A stretch of DNA of 64,000 bases from Spirodela intermedia (lineage: Eukaryota; Streptophyta; Magnoliopsida; Alismatales; Araceae): contig LR746265.1 in NCBI GenBank assembly GCA_902729315.2, forward strand, positions 9,233,392-9,297,391. The letters are read 5' to 3'. The number at the start of each line of letters is the position of its first letter. Positions within the stretch are counted from its first letter, which is position 1. This document shows positions 12,023-22,822 of this stretch, piece by piece. The notes under the pieces are model-generated. The model was not told where the DNA came from, did not search any database, and saw nothing but the letters and a program-made list of their open reading frames with translations. Made by a program: the position numbers and the translations under genes.

Positions 12023-13022
12023 TGGACGAGTTTTTCATTATGCTAGCCTATGAAATAGGACCCCCCCTGGCTTTCATCTCTCTCCCTCGCTCCCTCAACT
12101 CTCTCTCACTCTCGCTCCCTCAGTGTAAATCTTCTTTTGCATGGTGGTTAATAAATCAGCTCTGCTTTTATGGATTCACATCTATTCAACTCCGCTCGGT
12201 CTGTACAAACTTACCAAACTTGTTATCTATACCGTTGGAAATTTCTTACATTGACTATTACCTTCTTTTACAAGTTTGACCAATGTAATGCTCTTTGGAC
12301 ATTTCTAGTTCTGACTGTTGACAAAAAAAGTAAAGGGTCAAAATAATAAGTTAAGAATCTATTCAAGAACATAATTGGACTTTGACCAGACAAAAAAATG
12401 TTAATACAAAAGAAACTTTTTTTAAAAAAAATGTGATTTTATTATATATTATAATTTATTTATTTTATTTCACCATTATATTATACTCTTTTATAGTATT
12501 TAATATAACTAGGTAATTAGGTTAAATTTTTTAGTTATTTATCTAATATTCCTTATCACTTCAATATTCAAGTCCCAAAATTCTTACTCTCTACATAGGT
12601 TGTTGATTCAACATTAGATAAAAAAGAGCTGAATTTTTCATTTTTTCTTTATGAAATGGTTCAATTCAAAGCATTTAATCAATATCCATTCTATATTGGA
12701 TAAATTATGAACCATGTATTGTTTAACCATCTTAATATTAGCATAGTGGTAGAAAGAATATCATGTTTGTTGTGCTGAGACTTCAAGTAGTTGAGCTTTA
12801 ACCATGTTTTTGATTTCACATTATGGGTTGATAGAGTCAAAGTAAATTCATCAACAAATCACAAAATTCTATGGTTCTGATGGATGATTTCTTAATTTCT
12901 TTAGAAGGAATTTCTTGAGATAATGCACATTTGTATCCTATTTATATTATTAAAAATAAAAGATAAATTATTGTTAATTAGAACTAACTTATTTTTGAAA
13001 CACAAAACTAGCATACACTATT
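12023..13022. other. AT-rich intergenic DNA
   Basis: AT-rich sequence with no coding region, RNA gene or repeat boundary that I can support. Confidence 0.4.
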
Positions 13023-14349
13023 TAATAAGTCTTCATTATCATGAGTTAATAATTGATTAATAATATATATAGAAGTCTTAATTCATGATAACTAGATTTA
13101 TATTTATGTTAAATTCTGAAAAGTAGTTTTTAGTTAGTTAATTTAAATTTTTAACTAATTATGTAATTTTATGTTAATTTATATAATTTTTATAAATATA
13201 TTTTTGAGATAAAATGAAAATAAAAAAATAGAAAAATGGGGGACTCACTAGCTAGCTGGGCTTGCAAGTGGGTCGGAAGCATAGTTAGGCAAAGTTGCGA
13301 GTAAAGGGCTTATGCAGCTGAGGAACAACAATTGATTAAGTATATGTATCACTTCCCTTCCACGTCACTAGTGGTTAATCGTGCATGGGGTAATGAGTAG
13401 TTGTATACATGTGAAATGATGATATTGATGAAGGAAAGTCATATTAATATATATATGTCTCAAATTATTAGAAATAAGTGATGTGGGACTGAATTTGTGT
13501 CACTATTGGAGGTAAAATTTATATATTTTTATACATATAATGTCCTTGATTTATGAGAAGGTAATGACTCCATGATGTCATTATGTAAAGGTACAAGTGT
13601 AATTGGTTGACTCCCTATCACATAGGTAGATGACTGACAAATATTTAAATTCTACTAGAGCCAAAATATTTTTATCTGATTAAATTATATTTTTATGTAG
13701 AGTGCCAATGAATGATTAAGTTACCAAGATCACTTAATCATCGCTGAAAATATCATCAACGTATTTCTAGAGTACTGTTACCAACTATCGAATAATTATG
13801 GATAAAAAGATCGTGAATCTATCAAGTAAATGATTTTGATTGATTGATAAATTAGTCATTGTCAAGAAGATGATGATATACTAGGAGACAAGTCACCTCC
13901 TCTTGAGAGTGTACTAGATGGGATGAAGAATGATGTGCACTTGTCATTGTATTAAATACATATTATCTAATAACATTTATAGCTAAAACTTAATAAAATA
14001 TTAGTATTGATGTAAGTCTTAGGTTGTACACATGAAGATTGATTAATTTGTCATGAAAAACTAATTTAAGTTTATATAGAGAGTAATTTTAATATTTTAT
14101 TAATATTTAATAGAAATAATTAATTAAGATAGCGAGGTGAAAAGAAGAAAAGAAAGAGAACAGAGAAAAGGAGAAAAGTGTGAGAGAATAGATAGCTTTC
14201 ACAAAAGAGAAAAGAGGTTTCTTGTGAAAGTGAGAGAAAGGGAGAGAAGGAGATCGATCTCACATGAGATGGAGAGAGAGAAACATCTCACAAGAGAGAA
14301 GGAGAGAGGGAGATCGATCGATGGAGAAAAAAGAGAGGAAGATCAATCA

Positions 14350-14397
<48 letters not shown>

Positions 14398-16000
14398 CAC
14401 AAGAGACAAAGAAAGAAGTATATGTCTCATGAAAGAGGGACAGAGAAATAAGACGATAATTAAGAAAAAGAGAAACATAGTCAAGTGGTTTTCATGGTGA
14501 CCATGATTTTCTAACGAATGTGTGCTCGAGAATTCACACACATGACATATTTATATGATTTTTATAGTCATATTTTTGAGATAAATGAAAAAAATAAAAT
14601 AAAAATATAGTAAAAAGGGGGGACTTGTTCGCAAGCTGGGCTCGCAAGCAGGTCAGAAACACAGTTAGGGGGAGCCACGAGTAGGGACTCGAGCGGTTAG
14701 GACTGATGGGGGCATGTGTGCACCACTACCCTTCCACGTCATTGATGGCCAACTGACTGTGGGGCAAGGAGTGGTTGTACACACGGAAGAAAGGGACTCA
14801 CTACTTGTAAATGTGATATTACTATATATTCGTCCAAAACTTTAGCACACAAGCGATGTGGGACTAAACCCGTGTCACACTTCTTCAGAAAGACTTCAGA
14901 GATTTTAATACCTAAACTACCCCTTAGTTATAACAAAGATATACTATGATAATGTCACTTGATAAGAGAATTAGAGTACTTTATTTCAATCTCTCTCATG
15001 TAGGCTGACAACCGGCATGAGTTTGAATCCTCTCAAAGCCAAAACTCATATTTTTATCTGATTATTGTGACTTTATTACAAATCGTCAGTGAAGGATTAA
15101 GTTACTAGAATCATTAGATCATTAGTGAAAATCTCGTCAACGTGATTTGTGGAGTATTGTTACTAAAATTGTTGAACGATTTATGATAAAAAGATCATGA
15201 ATCCATTGAATAAATGATCTTTGATTGATCGACAAATAAGCCATCATCAAGAAGTGAAAGTCGCCGGAGAACCACAAAGTCGTCATTTTTTCGCTCTGTT
15301 GGGTGACAACTACTAAAGACGATTCGACGACCTATTTCATTAATCTCTAGACTTCGCAAGAAGATCTAGAGATTACCTACGTCGTCCTTATCCATAAGAG
15401 AGCCTTTAAGGTTGTGGACACTACACAATAATCTTCCCGAACGCTTAGGATTCTAGTGCATCATCGATACATCGTCGCCGCGATGTCAGAACTCTATTTT
15501 CTTACTTTCAACTTAATTTCTACTTCATTTAGTGATAATTTATGTGATTTAAATTTACCAAACTATATTTCATTCAATTACGATTCTTTTGACTTTTACA
15601 GATCTTAATTTGATTAATTAAATCATCTATAATCACTTATGTAAGAATCATTGGGTGGAACTTTGTTTTCGTATGATTCGCATTCGTCGAGCGTTGATGT
15701 CATCCTGACGTCTGCACCTTTATTTCCCTTTTTTGTGAATTTTAAATATATTTTATTTTTCTTTCTTAGTATAAAATTCATAAAAAATCTTATTCTTTGA
15801 GAAAGTTTTTAATAATTTACCCGATATTATATTACATCTTTGTGATCAACCTAGAAAATTACCACTATTTTTAGAAGTTTTATTGAATTATAATTAATAT
15901 ATTTGTTTAGAAATACTTTTTAATATCCAAAAATTAATATTTTCTAGTTTTATAAATTTTAAAATTGTGTGATTTACTATACAACGACTAAGTCATGTCA
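13023..16000 (+). mobile_element. Decayed long LTR (family L), plus orientation, with insertion
   Basis: The sequence begins TAATAAGTCTTCATTATCAT (LTR start, TG changed to TA) and ends AAGTCATGTCA. It is homologous along its length to the outer LTR copy at 22823-26081 and to the reverse complement of 19198-21209. A GA-rich segment (about 14130-14500) and a partial repeat of the LTR body (13.2-13.9 kb versus 14.55-15.2 kb) make it longer than the 1.6-kb standard. It is AT-shifted relative to the 22.8-kb copies, which suggests age and methylcytosine decay. Confidence 0.6.
14130..14510. repeat. GA-rich low-complexity block
   Basis: Purine-rich stretch of AGAGAGAAGGAGAG-type words with a pure (GA)n run at 14353-14394 and repeated GATCGATC. 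The Arg/Glu-rich frames across it (14137-14451 and others) are simple-repeat artefacts. A reverse-complement relative lies at about 26440-27010, including the flanking AT-rich sequence, so the block is part of a dispersed repeat. Confidence 0.7.
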
Positions 16001-16740
16001 GTCAGCCATGAATGTCTCTATCTTGTTTTAGTGGTTCGATGCTCACTAATTAACCTTTAATCTCACTGATTTCACATTTGAAAATAGAAAGATACTTGTT
16101 ATTCACAAAATACCGAGAACACAAATACGTCAAGATTTAATTACAAAAATCAATAGAAAATAAGCTGAACATAATCTTAGTTTGATCTCAAATGAGTTTT
16201 GAAGGATTCAAAAGAAAAACTAAGATCATTCATCAAGTTTTTACTTAGTTCTACTCATTTATATCAGAATATGTACGAAATAGAAATAACTTGCCATAAA
16301 ATATAAATAAATATTAAAAGCATATAAATAAATGAAAAAAATAGAAAATAAATTATTACCTACGTTTAGTCTACCTCTTAGGGAACTAAAGACATCAATG
16401 TAGTGGTTTAGTTTCATTCAAATGTGCCACATCATGCTAGAAGTCATAAAAGTATCGTTCGGAAGAGTTACACCATTTATTGGAGAGATCCATCAAAAAG
16501 AGGAGTTCACCACATTGTCATTGTCATCTAGGGGGAGAAGGGAAGAATTGACCACTCACCCAAAGCCTTGAGTACAGTCGGGGGAGGAAAGAGCGAGCTT
16601 GTCGATTGTCAGAGGCGTTGATCACATGAAAGGAGGGAGGAAATGAATTCTTTTATTCGTGACTACCATCGAAATTTTAAAGATAAACGATAATGTATAT
16701 TTTACTAGATAATAATTGACTATTATCTTTATATCCCTAA
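16001..16740. other. Dispersed repeat segment, uninterrupted (empty-site) copy
   Basis: 16000-16330 matches the reverse complement of about 26090-26400, and 16360-16700 matches the reverse complement of about 22600-22815. In the other locus these two parts are separated by the LTR composite at 22823-26081; here they are continuous, so this copy preserves the pre-insertion state. Confidence 0.55.
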
Positions 16741-17240
16741 TAGTGATATATGTGAGAACTTAAGTTCTCGGTATTGTGGCGCTTCGCAAGCTGTTAGATT
16801 AGATGTACTTAGTCACATGGCACACTGAGCGACACATGATCAATCCGTCATGAACCATGGAGCCCAACCATGAATCACATTTGTCTAGGCAATGGCATCA
16901 TCTTGACGTCCGCATCAAATATTGTCTTTTTTTAAAACTTTTTAAATATATTTATCTTCATCATTTAGTCTAAAACTAATAAAAAATTATATTATTTGAG
17001 ATTTTTTGAAATATCACCAGATATCATCATACATCCTTGATTGATTGATCTAAAAATTTCCTAATATTTTTGGAACCTTTTATGGATTTTTAATTAATTT
17101 ACTTGTTCTAAAATATTTCTAAAAGTTTTAAAATTAATATTTCTAAGTTTTATAAATTTAAAATTTGTGTAATTTATTATACAATGATTAGATCATGTCA
17201 GATTTTAGCACCGTTGACAAGTATGTATTACATAAAATTT
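16740..17240 (+). mobile_element. Truncated LTR 3' end plus primer-binding/leader region
   Basis: 16895-17200 matches the last 300 bp of the family L LTR and ends GATCATGTCA. The next bases, TTTTAGCACCGTTGAC, look like the TTTGGCGCCGTTGCC leader of Athila/Tat-type gypsy elements with several G-to-A and C-to-T changes. This places a 5' LTR/internal junction just before the gag remnant to the right. Confidence 0.5.
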
Positions 17241-17569
17241 GATTGTTTTTATTTTTCTCTTAGAGTACACAAAAAATTCAATTGTTATTTTTATTATATT
17301 TTTGTAAATAATAATAAAAAATAAAGAGTAGCAATATAATGACTATATCAAACTAAAGGAGAGTAACACTTATTAATCTTAGTCCTCAAATTTATGAATT
17401 TTTATGCATAGTAGAAGTTCCTTACATCCAATGATAGAAATTCTTTTTACTATTTCATCTAAAATAAAAAATTCGAAAGAAAAATTATTTTTGATAGATC
17501 CTTAAGGTAGTACAAGTTAAACTGAGAATAATCTCATGGAAATGAAAAATTATTATCCTTGATTCATAT

Positions 17570-18340
17570 TAACAACTATTTAATGTTAGAGTCACATTAG
17601 CACCAACAATTAAATTTGAAATAAATCTAGAAAATTTTCAAATTCTCTCTAATTTTCATAGATTACCTTTGGAGGAACCATATCAGAATTTAGAAATTTT
17701 TTATATGATTTATGATTTAGTTAATCTCTCTAAAGTTACACCAAAAAATGTTAAGATGAAATTACTTACTCACACACTTAGGGATAAGGTTAGTTATTAA
17801 CTATACATATTAGATACAAAATTAACTCGTTGAAAGACATAGAATATGTCCTTTTTCAAAAACGTTCTCTCTTAGAAAGAATTTAAAATATAAGAAAACA
17901 CATATGGAGTTTTGTTCAAAGGTCAAGAGAAACTTTACATAAGCATGAGAAAAATTTAAATATTTACTTAAAAAAGTATTATCATCATGTTATACACAAA
18001 TAATATCTCAATATAATTTTTTATGATGGATTATTAGAACAACATAGAAAGATGATTAATTCTATATTTGGAGGAGCTTTTATGAAAAAAACCTCTAATG
18101 AGATTTATAGCCTTTATGAGAATTTAAGTGAAAATTTTAGAGACCAAGCCTTTTTTGAGTTATATGATAGGGATAAGAATAGAATAATTTATGAATTGTA
18201 TCATCAAGATGATTCTAACTTAAGAAATGAGGTAAATCAGATTAATCAAATATTAGAAAAGCTTGAATTACTTATTGATAATATTTAAAAGCCTCTTACT
18301 CTTAATTTAATTCAAATAGTAATTGTCCTATATGTGGTGA
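17570..18340 (+). pseudogene. Degenerate Ty3/gypsy (Athila/Tat-like) gag, plus strand
   Basis: Gag capsid protein that would form the retrotransposon particle. Pieces of the retrotransposon gag domain are readable across stop codons: EINLENFQILSNFHRLPLEE, 'MKLLTHTLRDKVSY', then an open stretch (18052-18288) with SIFGGAFMKKTSNEIYSLYE, matching the family's 'AASGGAL..KT..EA' block. About 25 bases later 'CPICGEN' starts a zinc knuckle that is not completed. Several in-frame stops make it non-functional. Confidence 0.65.
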
Positions 18341-18399
18341 AAATGATTATTTCGAATATCACTATTTTCTCTTTTTCTAGCCTAAGAATTATTTGTTGA

Positions 18400-19150
18400 T
18401 TTTCTTGCCTAATTTTTTTCATCATCTTCATCATATATGTATTTGTTTCCTGAAATTGTTGTATCATTTGCCCCATAAACTGTTACATCAAATTTGAATT
18501 CATATCAGATTGATTTTGATATTAATTATGATATTGTGGGCTGAAATTAGGGACTGAACGTGAAGGAGTAAAATTGTGGGCTAGTGACTGATGAGTAACT
18601 TGTAGGAAATTATGAGTATTTTGATTAAAAAAGGGAGCATTATATCGTGAAGTACATGTGCATACTCTTGATCTAACTTAGAACATTGAGATTCATAATG
18701 ATCAATCCTACCACATGATGAACATCTAGAATATGAATGTTGTGCAAGTTGTGTAGGTTTCTTTTTATATGGTAAATGATCATTTCTAATGTCTAATACA
18801 TCATAATTTTAAACTTCAAATATTTTTCTTTTATTTTCATTATTGATGTGTTCATATAAAGAAAAATATTCACTTTCAATAGAATTTTCACTTCAATTTT
18901 CATACAATCTATAAATTTCATTCTCATCCTTACTCATGAATGTGCCTCCACATGCAACATTTATAGTGTTCTTATATTATTCAGATACACCATCATAAAA
19001 TACATGATTTAATTGTCATTTGGTAATTCTATGATGTAGGCATCTCCTTTCAAGCTCCTTGAACTTTCCCAAGATTCATAGAATGATTTTCATGATTTTT
19101 GAATAAACTTGAGAATGACTTTTTGCATGACATGAATGTTACTAATAGGA
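18400..19150 (-). pseudogene. Second degenerate gypsy gag, minus strand
   Basis: The reverse strand encodes a relative of the plus-strand gag: 'CGGTFMSKDENEIYRLYEN', then a full zinc knuckle CSSCGRIDHYESQC (C-x2-C-x4-H-x4-C, about 18690-18730). Upstream in the gag direction is 'LKGDAYIIELPND'. Stops and frameshifts break it. It faces the gag at 17570-18340 tail to tail. Confidence 0.65.
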
Positions 19151-19197
19151 TATAATTTTCTCTAAAATACTTGTTCTACTTCTAAGCATGTGGTGAT

Positions 19198-21209
19198 TGA
19201 CATGACTTAGTCATTGTATAATAAATCAAGCAAATTTAAAATTTAAAAAAAACAAGAAAATACTAATTTTCAGATATTTAGAAGTATTGATGAACAAATA
19301 TATTAATTATAATTTAATAAAGGTTTTACAAATAGTAAAATTTTCTCAGATCGATTAGAAGAATGTAATATAATATCAAATAATATTTTAGAATTTTTTA
19401 TAAAGAATTTAATTTTTTTATAAATTTTTAACTAAAAAAATAAATAAAGAATATCTAAAATTCACAAAAAAGGAAATAAGGGTGCTGATGTCAAGATGAC
19501 ATCAACGCCTAACCAACATAAATTGAGCAGAAATAGTGTTCCACCTAACAATTCTTATGTAAGTGATTACAGATGATTTAATTAGTCAAATTTAGATCTA
19601 TAAAAGTTAGAAGAATCGTAATTGAATGAAGAGTAGTTTGAAAATTTTAAATCACATAAATTATCTTTAAATAAAGTGAAAATTAAGTTGAAAGTAAGAA
19701 AGGTAGAGTTTTGACCTCGTGACAGTGATTGTCATAATTCTATGTGTTTGAAAGAATCATCAAACGATGTCCACGACCTCAAAGGCTCTCCTTAGACATG
19801 AAAGACTTAGACATTCACTAGATCTCTTTTAGAAGTCCAAAAAATGATGATAAAAGTTAAACTAGTTAAAAAAAATAGTAAAATAGAGTTTCGGCGTCGT
19901 GGCGGTAATGTGTCAGCCAATACATTAGAATCTTGACCGTTCAAGAGGATTGTCATGTAGTGTCCATGACTTTGAAAGCTCTCTTTGGATAAGGATGATG
20001 TGAAAAATTTCTAGATCTTTTTGTGAAGTCTAGAGATTAATGAAATAGGTCGTCGAATCATCTCTGACAGTTGTCATCTGACGGAATGAAAAAATAAAGA
20101 CTTTACGGCTTTCTGATAGCTATCACCCAATAGAGAGGAGCTAGATAGAGGTGGGGTGCATGTCAGGGAGTTTCTTCCTCAAGTCCGTGCAATAAGAGGA
20201 GGCTCTTCATCGCATTTAGTACGCTCTCGAGATGTGACAACTCATCTTCCGACAGATCGTCCTCTTCCTAAAAACGGCTTGTTCATTCGAAGATGATTTA
20301 CTCGATGAATTCATGATTTTTTTATTGTGAATCATTTAGCAATTTTAGTAATGATGTTCTACGAATCATGTTTATGAGATTTTTATTAATGATTGAGCGA
20401 TTTGATAGGTTAATTCTTCACTAGTGATCTAGAGGAAAATCATGATTTAATCAAACAAAAAATATAAGTTTTAGCTTTGGAAGGGTTCGAACCCGCTCCA
20501 GTCACACGCTTGCATGAGAGAGGGTGTAATATGTACTCAAATACCTTTATATAGTAACATCATCATAGTATATTGTTGTTATAAATAAGAGACAGTTTAG
20601 GTATTAAAACCATTGAAAATATTCTAAGAAGGTATGACTACCGATTTAGTCTCACATTGGTTATACTTTGAATTTTGAGATGAATATATAGTAATACAAG
20701 ATTTGAAAATTAATGAGTCCCTTTCTCGCATATATACGACCACTCCTTGTCCCATGTTCGACTGACCACTAGTGACATAGAAGGGAAGTGAGACACACGT
20801 GCCCCCATCGGTCTATAGCCAGTCAAGCCCCTACATGTGGCTCTAACTCGACTATGCTTTTGACCTGCTTGCGGGCCCGGCTGATTGACGAGTCCCCTGT
20901 TTTTTTATCTTTTTATTTTCTTTTTCTTTATCTATCTCAAAAATAGGATTACAAAAATTATATAAATTTACATAAAATCACATAATTAACCAAAACTTCA
21001 TATTAACCAAATAAAAATCACTTTTCACAATTTATCACAAAACTCTATTATTTATCATGAGTTAAGACTAAAACTCTATTATTTAAATAATAGAGTTAAG
21101 ACTAAAACTCTATTATAATAAATAATAGAGTTTTAGTCTATTTATCATGAGTTAAGACTAAAACTCTATTATTTATTAATTATTAACTCATGATAATGAA
21201 GACTTATCA
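19198..21209 (-). mobile_element. Family L LTR, minus orientation
   Basis: Reverse-complement copy of the LTR: it starts on the minus strand at 21209 with TGATAAGTCTTCATTATCAT and ends at 19198 with GTCATGTCA. At about 2.0 kb it is longer than the 1.6-kb copies, partly because of a diverged tandem duplication at roughly 19660-20040 (both units contain the 'CCTCGTGACAGTG'/'GCGTCGTGGCGGTA' and 'GGCTCTCCTTAGA'/'AGCTCTCTTTGGA' blocks). The purine tract GTTGGGGGGTG lies directly before it on the minus strand, as expected for a 3' LTR. There is no 5-bp duplication at its ends. Confidence 0.65.
21072..21138. repeat. Perfect palindrome and hairpin near LTR end
   Basis: 21072-21097 is a 26-bp perfect palindrome centred on ATTTAAAT. 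21100-21116 pairs perfectly with 21122-21138, giving 17-bp arms and a 5-nt loop. Both are built from the unit AACTCTATTAT. A local expansion within the LTR; no function known. Confidence 0.7.
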
Positions 21210-21220
21210 CACCCCCCAAC
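21210..21220 (-). other. Probable polypurine tract
   Basis: On the minus strand GTTGGGGGGTG immediately precedes the TGATAAG start of the LTR at 21209. A polypurine tract there primes plus-strand synthesis of LTR retrotransposons. Confidence 0.45.
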
Positions 21221-22822
21221 TTGAATCATTACTAGTCCTTTAACAATAGAAGTAAAAAAATAAATAAAAATTCACAAATCTCAAAAATCATATTTCAATA
21301 CATAAACATATAATTATAAATGATACATCTCTAGACACTTTGGACTCTTATATCAAGTATTTAAGAATGATGACAAACACTTAAATGTTTAAGCACTCCT
21401 TGAAATAAGAATCTAAACTTCAATTTTTTTATTCACATCTTTATCACTTCTTCACTCTTAGATATAATTCACAAGAGTTCTAATTATCAATATTCATTCA
21501 TGGCTAGATTTTTAAATTTTATATTATATTTCTTCTATTTTTTCTATAGTGAATAAGTAGCTTTTTCTGTAGACAAATTTCAACAATAAAAATGATGTCT
21601 CACACTCTTCATGTGTACTCTTTGTTTTTAGAGGATTCACATTATCCATTTATTTTACAACAAATGTTTTTCTATAGACGATTTTCGATAATAAGAATGA
21701 TGTCTCACATCCTCTATGTGTACTCTTTGTTTTTAGATTCTTCACATTGCTCTTTTTTTTTCTAGAATTATGAAATAAGTGATTTCTCCTCACAAGTCCT
21801 ATAGATCAAGGTATAAAAATCTCTATTAAATCTCCTCACAAGTCCTATAGTATTGTGGCATCTTGTTAGCCATTGGATCATCATTTATGGCTACATGCAT
21901 CCTGAGTAACGTCAGATTTGTGAACTGTTGGTGGATTGCTTTATGCATCTAGTATCGTGGTGTCTTGCCCACCGTAAGATCTAACTTATCTGATGATGTA
22001 GCTCATTGAATATCATTGGATCACACCATGTTTTAGATGGCTGCCCTAAGGCACACAAAAAAGTTTAGTCCCACATCAGAAATATTTCAGTGCATGAGCT
22101 GAATATAAATCAAAGCTATAGTACCTCATCAGAGATCCCTTCTCCCGAAATAAAATAATGTCCAGAACCATCTTGGGAGAAGGCAAAAAGGTGGTCCACC
22201 CTCGTGCGTGCAAGTGTGTACGGATGCTCCTTGCTCCACGACCTGTTGGCCATTGAGATGTGATAGGGGAATGATGAACACGTGCACAGAACGAGTCATT
22301 TGCCACTTGAGCCCAGCTCGTGGCTCCCCCCTAGTCTGGGTCTACCACTCAACCATAATGTCCCTCCAAGCAACTACTGAGTGTTGGCTTGCCAATAGGC
22401 GGAATATTTTTAATATTTTATTATTTTATTACTTTTAAATAATCTAAAGTTACACAATATTTTAACTTCAAACTTCTAAAATTAATAATATATCTTCTAT
22501 TTATTCTGTAAGTTAATAAAATAAAATAAAATAATAAAGCTAATTAAAACACAAAAATATAGCTTTAACAATGAGCTCGTTCCTTCCTCTCCTAATTGAC
22601 TTGACGAGTGGTCAACTCTTTCCTTCTCCCCCAAGATGACGGTGATAGTGTGGTCGTCCCCTTCTTTTGATGGATCTCTTTGGTAAATGGCAGAATACTT
22701 CTAGATGATACTTTTGTAGCTTCCGATATGGTGTGGCACGTTTGGACGAAATCAAGCTTCCACACCGGTGTCTCTAATTACTCAAGAGGCATACTAAACT
22801 TGGGCAACAATATATCTCCTAT
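21221..22822. other. Decayed retrotransposon internal sequence and repeats
   Basis: AT-rich sequence next to the polypurine tract. 21590-21740 holds diverged repeated phrases ('TCTCACACTCTTCATGTGTACTCTTTG' in two forms). 22150-22330 contains a diverged reverse-complement piece resembling the LTR body. 22560-22822 is part of the dispersed repeat whose other copy is at 16.36-16.7 kb. No gene. Confidence 0.4.

Noticed and set aside
14137-14500. Arg/Glu-rich protein frames
   Set aside because: They are translations of a GA-rich simple repeat with no codon-level conservation.
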